Assembly: GCF_002441655.1 (NCBI RefSeq)
Contig: NZ_JXJU01000002.1
Coordinates: 150,028-214,027 of the forward strand
Length of the DNA stretch: 64,000 bases
Direction of reading: 5' to 3'
From: Lactococcus fujiensis JCM 16395
Lineage (GTDB): Bacteria > Bacillota > Bacilli > Lactobacillales > Streptococcaceae
Of the stretch, positions 46,418 through 55,717 are shown piece after piece (positions within the stretch are counted from its first letter, which is position 1; each line of letters starts with the position of its first letter). Position numbers and translations under genes: made by a program. The notes under the pieces were generated by a model, which was not told where the DNA came from, ran no database searches, and saw only the letters and a program-made list of their open reading frames with translations.

Positions 46418-48742
46418 ATGGAAGACAATGACTGGCTCATTACTTATGAGGAGCAAACTGAAGGCAAAAGAGCCTATGGTCAGGAATCCCTGATGACCTT
46501 AGGTAATGGGTATTTAGGTTGGCGTGGGGCACCTGTTTGGTCAACCTATTCAGAAAATCATTACCCTGGCCTGTATGTGGCAGGCATCTTTAATCGGACC
46601 CATACAATTGTCGAGGAAAGAGACATTGAAAATGAGGATATGGTAAACCTCCCCAATCCTCAGCTGATCAAAATCTATATAAATGGCCTGTGGGTCGAGT
46701 TTGAAAAATTTACTGAAAAAAGGCAAAGTCGCATCGACTTCAAAAATGGAATTCAATCAGATTTTTATCAAGTCAAATTAAATGAGGGAAATTTATTCAT
46801 AAAGACACGGAAATATGTTGACCCGATTGATTTCCATTGTTTTGCTTTTGAAGCTGAACTTTCATGTGATTTTGCGGGCGAATTGAAATTGGAAAGTCTA
46901 ATTGATGGACAAGTTCTAAATCAAAATGTCGAGCGGTATCGGGCCTTTGAAAGCAAGGAATTTCACGTAACAAGGATTGGCAAACGAAGTTTAACAGCAC
47001 GGACGAGAACAACAGGTATTGACATTGTCTTATTTGCTAAAACAAAATTAATGGGTCAACTTTTAGAAAACACAGATCGAAATGAAGAAGAACGATTGAT
47101 TGAACCAGGAACGATACAATTTAAGGCCAATCAAATCATCAGTTTTTCAAAAAGTATGGCTGTGGCAACTTCATATGAGATGGAGAACCCTTCTGAATAT
47201 ATAGAAAAAATTAGTCGGAACTTGGATATTGAACAGATCAAGTCCCATAATGCCGACTATTGGGAAAAATTATGGCAAGAGGCCGATATTCAATTGGAAT
47301 CGGATGATAAAGATTTACAAAGGATGATCCGCATGAATATTTTCCATATTCGTCAAGCGGCACAGGCTCATGCCAACCCCAATTTAGATGCTTCAGTTGG
47401 CTCACGTGGTCTAACAGGTGAAGGTTATCGCGGACATATATTTTGGGATGAAATCTTCGTATTGCCCTATTATGCTTCAAATGAACCAGAAACGGCTAAA
47501 GCTTTATTGAATTATCGCATCAAACGAACCATAGCCGCTAAGGAAAATGCGAAACGTGACCAAGAAGAAGGGGCCATGTTTCCATGGCAATCAGCTTCAA
47601 TAGGGGATGAGCAGTCACAATTTGTGCATTTGAATACAGTCAATAATGAATGGGAACCCGACAATAGCCGACGTCAACGTCATGTTTCATTAGCGATAGT
47701 TTATAATATGTGGGTCTATTTTCAAGTAACGAATGATTTGTCTTTCTTCGATGAGGGGGCCGTTGAGCTAATTTTAGAAACAACAAAATTCTGGCTCAAC
47801 AAAGCACATTTAGGCAAGGATGGACGTTACCATATTGAAGGGGTCATGGGCCCAGATGAATTTCACGAAGCATATCCTGGTAAAGAAGGTGGAATTCAAG
47901 ATAATGCTTACACCAACATTATGCTCATTTGGCAACTTAATTGGGTAAAAGAACTTTTAGAAAAAAATATTATTGATCAACAAAAAATTTCGTCTGAATT
48001 CCTAAATAAACTGGATTTGGTTTCTCAAAAATTAGCGTTGGAGATTAGTAAGGACGGAATAATTGCTCAATATGCTGGCTATTTTGACTTGAAAAAAGTT
48101 GATTTTGCAATGTATGAAGCGAAATATGGAGATATCCATCGGATTGATCGTCTGATGAAAGCACAAGGGATATCCCCAGACGAATACCAAGTCGCAAAGC
48201 AGGCTGATGTTTTGATGTTGCTCTATAACCTTGGTGAAAGTCTTACCGAAAGATTAATTCTTCAACTCGGTTATGAATTACCCCAAAATTGGTTGCAACT
48301 CAATCGTGATTATTATCTTGCAAGAACTGTACACGGTTCAACAACGTCAAGGCCAGTTTTCGCTGGAATTGATGTGACTTTGGGAAATTTAGAGAACGCC
48401 CTCGATTTTCTCAAAACGGCTATTGGTTCAGATTATCATGATATTCAGGGCGGAACAACGGCTGAAGGAATTCATATTGGTGTGATGGGCGAGACTTTGG
48501 AGGTGATTCAAAATGAATTCGGTGGTGTGAACTTACTCAACGAAACGTTTGAGATAGCTCCTCATTTACCACATCATTGGACAAGGTTAAGTTTTTCCCA
48601 AAAATTTAAAGGGGCAACTCTCAATATCGAAATAAGCGATAAAACGATAAAACTAATGACAAATCAGCCTATCGATGTTAAGATTTATGGACGTTCATCA
48701 AAACTAGAGGCTCGTCGAACATATGAATTTCCTCTCCACTAA
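46418..48742 (+). CDS. trePP: Trehalose 6-phosphate phosphorylase (GH65)
   Basis: 774 residues, GH65 family. The catalytic acid is the Glu in MGPDEFHEAYPG (near residue 479); the N-terminal beta-sandwich (1 to about 290) and the helical barrel are typical. In L. lactis this enzyme splits trehalose-6-phosphate with phosphate to beta-glucose-1-phosphate and glucose-6-phosphate. It has its own TreR-type operator. The beta-phosphoglucomutase needed for the product is not in this window. Maltose phosphorylase is the main alternative but the context favours trehalose-6-phosphate. Confidence 0.9.
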   Translation: MEDNDWLITYEEQTEGKRAYGQESLMTLGNGYLGWRGAPVWSTYSENHYPGLYVAGIFNRTHTIVEERDIENEDMVNLPNPQLIKIYINGLWVEFEKFTEKRQSRIDFKNGIQSDFYQVKLNEGNLFIKTRKYVDPIDFHCFAFEAELSCDFAGELKLESLIDGQVLNQNVERYRAFESKEFHVTRIGKRSLTARTRTTGIDIVLFAKTKLMGQLLENTDRNEEERLIEPGTIQFKANQIISFSKSMAVATSYEMENPSEYIEKISRNLDIEQIKSHNADYWEKLWQEADIQLESDDKDLQRMIRMNIFHIRQAAQAHANPNLDASVGSRGLTGEGYRGHIFWDEIFVLPYYASNEPETAKALLNYRIKRTIAAKENAKRDQEEGAMFPWQSASIGDEQSQFVHLNTVNNEWEPDNSRRQRHVSLAIVYNMWVYFQVTNDLSFFDEGAVELILETTKFWLNKAHLGKDGRYHIEGVMGPDEFHEAYPGKEGGIQDNAYTNIMLIWQLNWVKELLEKNIIDQQKISSEFLNKLDLVSQKLALEISKDGIIAQYAGYFDLKKVDFAMYEAKYGDIHRIDRLMKAQGISPDEYQVAKQADVLMLLYNLGESLTERLILQLGYELPQNWLQLNRDYYLARTVHGSTTSRPVFAGIDVTLGNLENALDFLKTAIGSDYHDIQGGTTAEGIHIGVMGETLEVIQNEFGGVNLLNETFEIAPHLPHHWTRLSFSQKFKGATLNIEISDKTIKLMTNQPIDVKIYGRSSKLEARRTYEFPLH

Positions 48743-48748
48743 GTTAAT

Positions 48749-48781
48749 AAAAAAGTTCTTGTGAATAGCAAGGACTTTTTT
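48749..48781 (+). terminator. Terminator of trePP
   Basis: AAAAGTTCTTG pairs with CAAGGACTTTT (one wobble), then T-rich. Confidence 0.75.
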
Positions 48782-48816
48782 ATATTTGGAAATATAGTAT
48801 TTTTCGATTAAAACGA

Positions 48817-48845
48817 TTGACAAACAAAACAAAATAGAATATAAT
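48817..48845 (+). promoter_or_regulatory. Consensus promoter of the small membrane protein gene
   Basis: Perfect -35 TTGACA (48817-48822), 17-bp spacer, perfect -10 TATAAT (48840-48845). Confidence 0.85.
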
Positions 48846-48888
48846 ATAGAAAAAATCGATAAAATATAATTAATCAAAGGAGCTTGCC

Positions 48889-49173
48889 ATGAAATTACAG
48901 GATGTTAAAATAAAAAAACGATTCAAATTTGAAAATTTAGGTTTGCTTTTATTATTGGCGGCAATTGTCTCTGCAATTACATCCATGTATTTATTCACTA
49001 CTGGTGAAAGCATCATTTCAAATTTATTAGCAAAATTATGTATTGTATTATTTGTCACTGCCTGGCTAATGATTACTTATGGTCAGCACGCTAAAAATCA
49101 TAAAAAAATTATTATTAAAGTTGTAAATGCAAGTGTATATTCCGACACAATGAGACCGAAACGCTCATTTTAA
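48889..49173 (+). CDS. Small membrane protein of unknown function
   Basis: 94 residues with two hydrophobic segments (about 18-37 and 45-66) and basic ends (MKLQDVKIKKRFKFE; TMRPKRSF). No recognised family. Strong site AAAGGAGC and a consensus promoter make it a genuine, well-expressed gene. Confidence 0.75.
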   Translation: MKLQDVKIKKRFKFENLGLLLLLAAIVSAITSMYLFTTGESIISNLLAKLCIVLFVTAWLMITYGQHAKNHKKIIIKVVNASVYSDTMRPKRSF

Positions 49174-49198
49174 TTGGCCACTCGGGCCACTGTTTTTT
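49173..49198 (+). terminator. Short GC-rich terminator
   Basis: TGGCC (49175-49179) pairs with GGCCA (49185-49189), followed closely by six T (49192-49197). Begins at the preceding stop codon. Confidence 0.6.
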
Positions 49199-49209
49199 AC
49201 CTTAAAATA

Positions 49210-49218
49210 TGATAAAAT
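49210..49218 (+). promoter_or_regulatory. Extended -10 promoter of rlmCD
   Basis: TGATAAAAT (49210-49218), seven bases before the ATG at 49225; the transcript would start at or next to the start codon. Confidence 0.4.
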
Positions 49219-49224
49219 AAGTTC

Positions 49225-50616
49225 ATGAATGAATTAAAAAAGAATATGGTCTTTACTAGTGATGTAGTGGACTTGACTCATGAAGGTCAAGGAGTCGTCA
49301 AAATTGGTGGCTTCCCTTTATTTGTGGAGAATGCTCTACCTGGCGAACAAATCGAAGTTCGCGTTACTAAGGTTGGTAAAAACTTTGGTTTTGGTCGATT
49401 AGAACGTTTGATTAAACAGTCTCCATTTCGAATGAATGAAATTAACCTTGATTATTTGCGGACAGGAATTGCGGATTTCGGGCATCTCCAATATGAACAG
49501 CAACTTGAGTACAAACAAAAACAAGTTGTGGAATTACTCCATAAGACAGCTCACAAGGAAAATTTTCCTGTTGAGCCTATTCTTCCTGCTGAGCAAACGA
49601 AAGCTTATCGAAATAAAGCACAAGTTCCCGTTCGTGAAATTAACGGTCAAATCGAAACGGGTTTTTATCGAAAGAATTCCCATCAACTCGTTCCAATTTC
49701 TGATTTCTATATTCAAGACCCAATTATTGATAACTTGGTTAACACTATTCGTGATGGGTTGAGAGCTTTTGGACAAGCGAGTAAAATTGCCTACAATGAA
49801 CAAACGCGTAAGGGGTGGCTTCGAAACTTAGTGATTCGTCGGGCTTACCATAGCCATGAGATAATGCTTGTTTTTGTTGTTACAAATGCCAAGTTTCCGT
49901 TCCCTCAAAAAGAATTTTTGGCGGAACTGATTGAAAAGTTTCCTGAATTAAAGTCAATTCAACTTAACATCAATAAAACAGATGGCTCTTTCATTCTGGG
50001 AAAGAAATATGTCACGATTTATGGCTCAGACACAATTAAAGATACAATGTTGGGTAAGACTTACGAAATATCAGCTCCTTCATTCTATCAAGTAAATACA
50101 TCCCAAGCTGAAAAGCTCTATCAAACGGCCTATGAATTTGCAGAATTGAAGCAAGAAGATACAATCATTGATGCATATTCTGGTATTGGGACGATTGGTT
50201 TGTCGGTTGCTGATCAAGTTGCTCGCGTCTATGGGATGGAAGTTATTCCCGCGGCTGTGACAAATGCAATAAGAAATGCTGATTTAAACCACTTCAATAA
50301 TGTAAAATATGAAGTTGGCGCGGCCGAGGAAATTATGCCACAATGGCTTGAAGATGGAATAAAACCAGATGTGATTTTCGTTGATCCCCCTCGAAAAGGT
50401 CTCGATGAACGTTTCATTGAAACTGCGACAAAAGTTGGGGCAAGATCAGTCATTTATATTTCCTGCAACCCAGCAACTTTTGCTCGAGATGTTATTCGTT
50501 TTGAACAAAATGGTTATCAATTGGAACGTGTCCGTCCTGTAGATTTATTTCCGCAAACGCATCACATTGAATTGGTTGGTAAGTTTACAAATGTCGAAAA
50601 GAATAATATAATGTAA
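49225..50616 (+). CDS. rlmCD: 23S rRNA (uracil-C5)-methyltransferase, RlmCD/RumA family
   Basis: 463 residues: N-terminal TRAM domain (about 8-65), SAM site DAYSGIGTIGLSVA near 317 and catalytic Cys414 in SCNPATFARD. Gram-positive members (RlmCD) methylate two uridines (U747 and U1939) of 23S rRNA. Start is ATG 49225; no strong ribosome-binding site is visible and the -10 element lies seven bases upstream, so the mRNA may be leaderless, or M8 (MVFTSD) may be used. Confidence 0.9.
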   Translation: MNELKKNMVFTSDVVDLTHEGQGVVKIGGFPLFVENALPGEQIEVRVTKVGKNFGFGRLERLIKQSPFRMNEINLDYLRTGIADFGHLQYEQQLEYKQKQVVELLHKTAHKENFPVEPILPAEQTKAYRNKAQVPVREINGQIETGFYRKNSHQLVPISDFYIQDPIIDNLVNTIRDGLRAFGQASKIAYNEQTRKGWLRNLVIRRAYHSHEIMLVFVVTNAKFPFPQKEFLAELIEKFPELKSIQLNINKTDGSFILGKKYVTIYGSDTIKDTMLGKTYEISAPSFYQVNTSQAEKLYQTAYEFAELKQEDTIIDAYSGIGTIGLSVADQVARVYGMEVIPAAVTNAIRNADLNHFNNVKYEVGAAEEIMPQWLEDGIKPDVIFVDPPRKGLDERFIETATKVGARSVIYISCNPATFARDVIRFEQNGYQLERVRPVDLFPQTHHIELVGKFTNVEKNNIM

Positions 50617-50645
50617 AATAGTATACTAAATTGTGAGGTTATTAA

Positions 50646-51263
50646 ATGAGTCATAATCATGAACTTGAATCGAAGAAATATTATGATAAGATTGCGAATC
50701 GTTTTGACCATTCTTGGGACGGATTTTTATCGAGTTTTTTCAAGAAGTATATTGGGACGAATTTATCAATTGAAAATAATGCAAAGGTCCTTGATATCGG
50801 TTGTGCCAACGGCACACTTCTTGATCAGTTGAATAAAAAGTCAACGATTCAAGGAACTGGTCTCGATATTTCGCCTGAGATGGTGAACATTGCCCGTAAA
50901 AGACACCCTGAATTCGATTTTATTGTAGGATCAGCCCAACATCTTCCATTTCCAAGTCAATCATTTGATGTGATTATATGCTCAGCGAGTTTTCATCACT
51001 TCCCTGATCCAGAGTTATTCCTACGTGAAGCTAAACGTGCTTTGAAGGAAAATGGTCGGTTAGTGATTGCTGAAATTAGAATCCCTTTTTATGATGTTCG
51101 AAAAATCTATAATCGTTACATTGAGAAAAAGTCAACTGAAGGGGATGTCAAAGTATACGGTCAAAAAGAATTGCTCGATTTATTTAGAGCTACAAATTTT
51201 GAAGTTGTCGTTCACAAAAATCAACTTCAAATCCAATATTATGAACTTAAAAAACTACGTTGA
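50646..51263 (+). CDS. Class I SAM-dependent methyltransferase
   Basis: 205 residues, Methyltransf_11 type. SAM motif I VLDIGCANGTLLDQL near 48 and motif GLDISPEMVNIARKRHPEF near 75; FHHFPDPELFLREAKRALKENGR near 118. Substrate cannot be told. It lies 29 bp after rlmCD, probably co-transcribed, and ends at a terminator. Confidence 0.82.
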   Translation: MSHNHELESKKYYDKIANRFDHSWDGFLSSFFKKYIGTNLSIENNAKVLDIGCANGTLLDQLNKKSTIQGTGLDISPEMVNIARKRHPEFDFIVGSAQHLPFPSQSFDVIICSASFHHFPDPELFLREAKRALKENGRLVIAEIRIPFYDVRKIYNRYIEKKSTEGDVKVYGQKELLDLFRATNFEVVVHKNQLQIQYYELKKLR

Positions 51264-51277
51264 AACGTGGCTTTTTC
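51250..51277 (+). terminator. Terminator after the methyltransferase gene
   Basis: CTACG and CGTGG pair (one wobble) around the stop codon region, then TTTTT. Confidence 0.55.
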
Positions 51278-52044
51278 ATTTCATAGTGTTTTGTTCGATC
51301 GATTAATTGAGCATTGTAATATTATAAAAAAACTTGTGAACATTATACTTGAAGCTTAAGAGTAAGAATTACTTTTATAGCATGCCCCAAATCTGAAAAG
51401 TCAGAAGTGAAATCTTAACATGGAAATCATAAATTAAAATTATAACTCAGCAGGTCATTGACTTCTGTATTTTGATGCTCTAATTCTTAATGGTTTCCCA
51501 TGTGCTAGAGCCATTAAAAGACTAAAGATATTATTCAATAATGGTAAGTTAAAAAATTTAAAAAAGGAAACATGAAAGTTTTGAATGTCATGCAATAGAT
51601 CAATGTTTGTAAAGCTTGAAGTTTTATATTATGAAGCATCAATCCTCGTCATTAAAGCATGAAACTTTGGATTTCGAAATGTCATGCTATTGTGATTGAA
51701 TCTTGAACTTATATTGCGAAGCAGTAGTGATCATGATTCCAGTCAAAAAATTTTAGATTAACAGGCATAAGATTTTTTGTTTATAAAGCATGATAGGATT
51801 GGTAAAATAAACGATTTTTGAGAAACTCGCTGCAAGAAATTTTGAATTGATGATCATAGTGTCTCGTGAATTTGTGTAGAGAAACTAGAATTTAATGAGT
51901 TAGACTTTTTTTGTTAGATTAATTCCAATCCTTATTTTTTCAGACTTGAGAGAGTAAACGATGATTGATACTAAATCCAAAGGTGTTAACATATAAAAAA
52001 ATTGATGAACAGCTGAAAGGAAACCTAAAATCGGTTTCAGAATA
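51278..52044. other. AT-rich spacer without recognisable genes
   Basis: About 770 bp, stops in all frames, no gene recognised. Contains a diverged direct repeat with a period of 87 bp (51571 and 51658) and a GAAACC/GGTTTC hairpin near 52019-52038. Confidence 0.6.
51571..51727. repeat. Diverged tandem repeat of about 87 bp
   Basis: Copies start at 51571 and 51658. Shared blocks in order: CATGAAA, ATGTCATGC, CTTGAA, TTATATT, GAAGCA, with small indels between. Origin unknown. Confidence 0.45.
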
Positions 52045-52053
52045 TGTTATAAT
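52045..52053 (+). promoter_or_regulatory. Extended -10 promoter of the AI-2E family gene
   Basis: TGTTATAAT (52045-52053), 51 bp before the start codon. Confidence 0.55.
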
Positions 52054-52104
52054 GAAAAAGTCAATCGTTTATGAAATGATGAATTTCAAGAGAGGATTTA
52101 CCCT

Positions 52105-53286
52105 ATGAAAAATGAACCAAAACCATTTTACGCGACCATTTTCGCAAAATGGTTTATTAACAATAAAATAGTCACATTTCTATCGATTATTTTGTTGCTC
52201 TTGCTCAATGTTTTTTTACTAAGTCAAGTCAGTTTTATCTTTAAACCAATCAATGACTTTTTGGCGATTATTGGTCTGCCATTAGTTTTGGCTGCTGTCT
52301 TTTACTATCTATTAAACCCTATTGTTGACTATGCTGAAAAGTATCACATCTCAAGAATTACCTCAATCATTATTCTTTTCGTGATAATTGCAGCGCTGAT
52401 TGTTTGGGGACTTGTGGTCGCAATTCCAAATATTGCAAATGGAATTGAATCATTTGCTACAGCGGTACCTTCTTATGTCAATGACGCTCAAAATGAAGTG
52501 AATTCCATACTTAGAAACCCAAGGTTTGACCAATTTAAACCCCAAGTCGACAAATTTGCTGATTCTATCGGGAATCAGTTAATTGACTGGTCGAAAAACT
52601 TTTCAGCGAGTGCGGTGAATTCACTTACTGACTTTATTGGTAAAACGACTGGTTTCATCATCAGTATCATTATTTTTCCTTTTGTTCTCTTCTACCTTTT
52701 AAAAGATGGGCAACAATTGAATGGTTACGTAACTCGTTTATTACCTAACGATTGGCGGAAAGATACAGCTAAAATTTTACATGAAATTAACAGCCAATTA
52801 TCAAACTATGTTCGTGGGCAAGTAATCGTTGCATTTTCTGTAGGTGTGATGTTCATTATTGGACTGCCCTTGATTGGTTTAAAATATGCAGTGGCATTAG
52901 CAATTATGGCGGGGTTCTTCAATTTGATTCCTTTCTTAGGATTCTATTTAGCACTTGTTCCAGCTTTGGTTATTGCAATAGCAACAGGTGGTCCCCTTAT
53001 GTTGGTTAAGGTCATCATTGTCTTTACCATTGAACAAACGATTGAAGGAAGGTTGATTTCTCCTTTAGTTTTAGGGAAGTCACTATCCATTCATCCGATT
53101 ACTGTTCTGTTTGTTCTGTTGACATCAGGTAAAATTTGGGGCATTTGGGGTGTTTTATTAGGAATCCCGCTCTATGCCGCAGTAAAAGTTGTAGTCGTTC
53201 ATATATATGATTGGTATCGTCAAATTTCAGAACTTTATCCCGACCAAAAACTGTCTGAGGTAATTGAAAACGATGAAGTGAAATAA
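52105..53286 (+). CDS. AI-2E family transporter (PerM/YdiK-type)
   Basis: 393 residues with about eight membrane segments, central soluble region (about 110-180) and the family C-terminal block EGRLISPLVLGKSLSIHPIT near 315. Family members export small molecules (AI-2, or Na+ in some); the substrate here is unknown. It lies 28 bp before the TPR gene and is probably co-transcribed. Confidence 0.85.
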   Translation: MKNEPKPFYATIFAKWFINNKIVTFLSIILLLLLNVFLLSQVSFIFKPINDFLAIIGLPLVLAAVFYYLLNPIVDYAEKYHISRITSIIILFVIIAALIVWGLVVAIPNIANGIESFATAVPSYVNDAQNEVNSILRNPRFDQFKPQVDKFADSIGNQLIDWSKNFSASAVNSLTDFIGKTTGFIISIIIFPFVLFYLLKDGQQLNGYVTRLLPNDWRKDTAKILHEINSQLSNYVRGQVIVAFSVGVMFIIGLPLIGLKYAVALAIMAGFFNLIPFLGFYLALVPALVIAIATGGPLMLVKVIIVFTIEQTIEGRLISPLVLGKSLSIHPITVLFVLLTSGKIWGIWGVLLGIPLYAAVKVVVVHIYDWYRQISELYPDQKLSEVIENDEVK

Positions 53287-53314
53287 GAGTTAGAAGAATT
53301 AGAAAAAGGTAAAC

Positions 53315-54556
53315 ATGTCATATTCACAAGAAACAGTAGATTTTCTTCATCAAGGTGATTTTATTCGCATGCAAGAAAGTCTTAAAAATGCCCTGAAGTT
53401 TGATTCAGAAGAGTTGTTGGTTGACTTGGCTGAATATTTGCAAATGATGGGCTTTGATGGTGAGAGCCGTCAAGTTTATGAACAAATCTTAGCAAAAAAC
53501 CCAGAATCTACGGCAATATTGATTAACTTGGCTGAAATTGCAGAAGATGATGGGGAGATAGAAAAAGCCCTCGATTACCTTTACCGGATCCCCACTGATG
53601 ATGATAATTATGTGGCTGCTTTGGTTAAAATTGCTGACCTCTACCAATTTGATAATGATTTTGAAACTGCAATATCTAAATTAGAAGAAGCAGTGGACTT
53701 ATCGGATGACCCGTTGGTCACTTTTGCTTTGGCAGAAAGTCTGTTTGCAAATGCAGATTATCAACGTGCCATTACGGAGTATGCAAAATTATCTGAGCGG
53801 AAAATCTTACATCACACAAAAGTCTCAATTTATGAACGGATTGGTGAATCATACGCTCAACTCGGTAATTTTGAAAATGCCATTTCGTTTTTAGAAAAAT
53901 CTTATGGGTTTGATGCAAAAGCAGATACCCAATATAAGATTGCGATTCTTTATGCTGAAATTGGTAATTTATCGCGTGCCATTTCTGCTTTTAAAAAGTT
54001 GGATAAGGCAGATGATGACTATTTAAATTATGAACTGGCCTATGCACAAGCCCTCCATGAAGATGGACAAAATCAGGAAGCACTAAAAATTGCTCAACAA
54101 GGGAAGAAAAAAAATCCCCATTCGGTCCCTTTGCTCCATTTTATTTCCCGCTTAAAATATCAATTAAAAGACGTCGAAGGAGCTGAGCAAGAATTAATGG
54201 AAGCTCTTGATTTACCTGAACTCCACGATGAAACAGTCTTTTTACTCGCCAATCTTTATTATAATGACGAAGATTTTGAAGCAGTTGTAAATCTGAAACC
54301 ACTTTTGGAGGACGAACATTTATTAGCCCAGTGGCTTTTCGCCCAGTCTTATCGTGAATTGGAAAATGACGATCAGGCCAGTGAAGAATACCAAGCACTT
54401 TTAGAATCAACCTTGTCAGAAAATCCTGAATTCTTAAAGGATTATTCAGAATATTTGCGGGAGATTGGCCATATCAAAGCTGCACGACCAATTATTGAAC
54501 AATATCTACTTTTAGTTCCTGATGATGAAGAAATGAGAAACTTACTCCAAGAGTAA
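53315..54556 (+). CDS. Tetratricopeptide-repeat protein
   Basis: 413 residues, acidic, cytosolic, with about ten to eleven degenerate TPR units across the length (for example SIYERIGESYAQLGNFENAI near 175 and YKIAILYAEIGNLSRAISAF near 208). Such proteins act as protein-binding scaffolds; the partner is unknown. Site AAAAAGGTAAAC is modest. Confidence 0.85.
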   Translation: MSYSQETVDFLHQGDFIRMQESLKNALKFDSEELLVDLAEYLQMMGFDGESRQVYEQILAKNPESTAILINLAEIAEDDGEIEKALDYLYRIPTDDDNYVAALVKIADLYQFDNDFETAISKLEEAVDLSDDPLVTFALAESLFANADYQRAITEYAKLSERKILHHTKVSIYERIGESYAQLGNFENAISFLEKSYGFDAKADTQYKIAILYAEIGNLSRAISAFKKLDKADDDYLNYELAYAQALHEDGQNQEALKIAQQGKKKNPHSVPLLHFISRLKYQLKDVEGAEQELMEALDLPELHDETVFLLANLYYNDEDFEAVVNLKPLLEDEHLLAQWLFAQSYRELENDDQASEEYQALLESTLSENPEFLKDYSEYLREIGHIKAARPIIEQYLLLVPDDEEMRNLLQE

Positions 54557-54566
54557 GTTTTTTTGA
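54538..54566 (+). terminator. Terminator overlapping the TPR gene stop
   Basis: AAACTTACTC and GAGTAAGTTT form a perfect 10-bp stem around CAA, followed by T run; the stop codon lies in the right arm. Confidence 0.8.
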
Positions 54567-54658
54567 AAAATATTTTTTTATAGTAAAACTGCTAATTTAT
54601 GTTAATTTCTAGGAAATTAGTTCTTATATTTAGGAAAGTTTAAGGTTGTAAGGATAGA

Positions 54659-54674
54659 ATGTAAGCGAAAACGA
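54659..54674 (+). promoter_or_regulatory. cre-like site before the VOC gene
   Basis: ATGTAAGCGAAAACGA matches the CcpA consensus except at one base; 25 bp before the start codon, directly after a weak -10-like TAGAAT. Confidence 0.45.
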
Positions 54675-54698
54675 GACGTTTTTAAAAAGGAGAAAGAC

Positions 54699-55406
54699 AT
54701 GGTTACCTTGCACAAAAAAGGACTGCCTGCATGGGTAGAAGTTGCAGCTGATGATACTCGCGCAGCAATCAAATTTTATACTGAATTATTCGGTTGGACA
54801 AGTCAATCGATTGGTGGATTATCAGGGAAAATGAACCCTTATCAGCCAACACAATGGCTGACCTATATAGAAACAGACCGAATTGAGCAAACCATCGAAG
54901 ATGTGAAAGCCCATGGCGGGCAGATTTATATGCCCGCGACAGAAATGCCAGGAGGTCTTTTTACAGTCGCAAGTGACCCTGCGGGGACTCCTTTTGGCAT
55001 TGTCGAGGGTACAGGTATGAATGATGCTTTAAATGAAGTAGGCGGAATTTGTTGGTATGAACTTGAAATAAACAAAGCATTCGATGAAACAGTAGAATTT
55101 TATACCAGGGTTTTTGGCTGGGAACCACATAAAGAAGTCGAATCTCCAGAAATGACTTATTTGACTGTTGATCAAATGATCGGCGTTTTTACGGGACCTG
55201 ATTTTCCTTCTTATTTCAATAATCAATCACAGTGGTCAGTTACATTTGATGTTGAGGATGTAGAAGCATTTGCAAAAAAAGCAGAAGGGTTGGGTGCCAA
55301 AATAGAAGCTGTAACTCAGAATACCCCATATGGGGATTTTGCCATGTTACGCGATCCTCAAGGTGCATTTTTTGTTGTGATGAAACCAAATCGTTCAACA
55401 AAATGA
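54699..55406 (+). CDS. VOC superfamily protein with two glyoxalase/bleomycin-resistance-like domains
   Basis: 235 residues made of two VOC modules: WVEVAADDTRAAIKFYTELF (7-26) and CWYELEINKAFDETVEFYTR (about 112-131). Each has the beta-alpha-beta-beta-beta pattern. The family includes glyoxalases, dioxygenases and antibiotic-binding proteins; the reaction here is unknown. Stands alone, with strong site AAAAAGGAGAA and a terminator after it. Confidence 0.85.
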   Translation: MVTLHKKGLPAWVEVAADDTRAAIKFYTELFGWTSQSIGGLSGKMNPYQPTQWLTYIETDRIEQTIEDVKAHGGQIYMPATEMPGGLFTVASDPAGTPFGIVEGTGMNDALNEVGGICWYELEINKAFDETVEFYTRVFGWEPHKEVESPEMTYLTVDQMIGVFTGPDFPSYFNNQSQWSVTFDVEDVEAFAKKAEGLGAKIEAVTQNTPYGDFAMLRDPQGAFFVVMKPNRSTK

Positions 55407-55411
55407 TTTTT

Positions 55412-55443
55412 AAAAAGTCCTGTCACTAGTGACAGGACTTTTT
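55412..55443. terminator. Perfect bidirectional terminator
   Basis: 32-nt perfect palindrome (16-bp arms, centre CACTAGTG) with A and T ends, between the VOC gene and the minus-strand frame at 55442. Confidence 0.9.
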
Positions 55444-55717
55444 ATTTAGGTGCAATTTGTAGATGAGAAATTAAATCTTCAATTCTCCTGAACAGTTCAA
55501 ATGACCGTTCAGCGCAAACCATGTATTTTTGGGTATAGAAGGGAATTAATATGTTTATATATTTCATTAATAAGAGGTAAACATTAAGTAGGAATAAATT
55601 CGAATCATATACTAATAAACTTGGATCGAGTAAAATGAGTGCATAGTTAAAGGAGCGATGGAACTTTGATAAGAAAAGTGCAGTTAGTAAAATAGTGGAA
55701 ACGACTAAATAGCGCAT
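55442..55717 (-). CDS. Uncertain membrane-protein frame or gene remnant
   Basis: 91 residues with two hydrophobic stretches and a protein-like end (FELFRRIEDLISHLQIAPK) that abuts the bidirectional terminator. No recognised family, no good ribosome-binding site at its ATG. It may be the surviving 3' end of a decayed gene. Low confidence as a functional gene. Confidence 0.25.
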   Translation of the reverse strand: MRYLVVSTILLTALFLSKFHRSFNYALILLDPSLLVYDSNLFLLNVYLLLMKYINILIPFYTQKYMVCAERSFELFRRIEDLISHLQIAPK

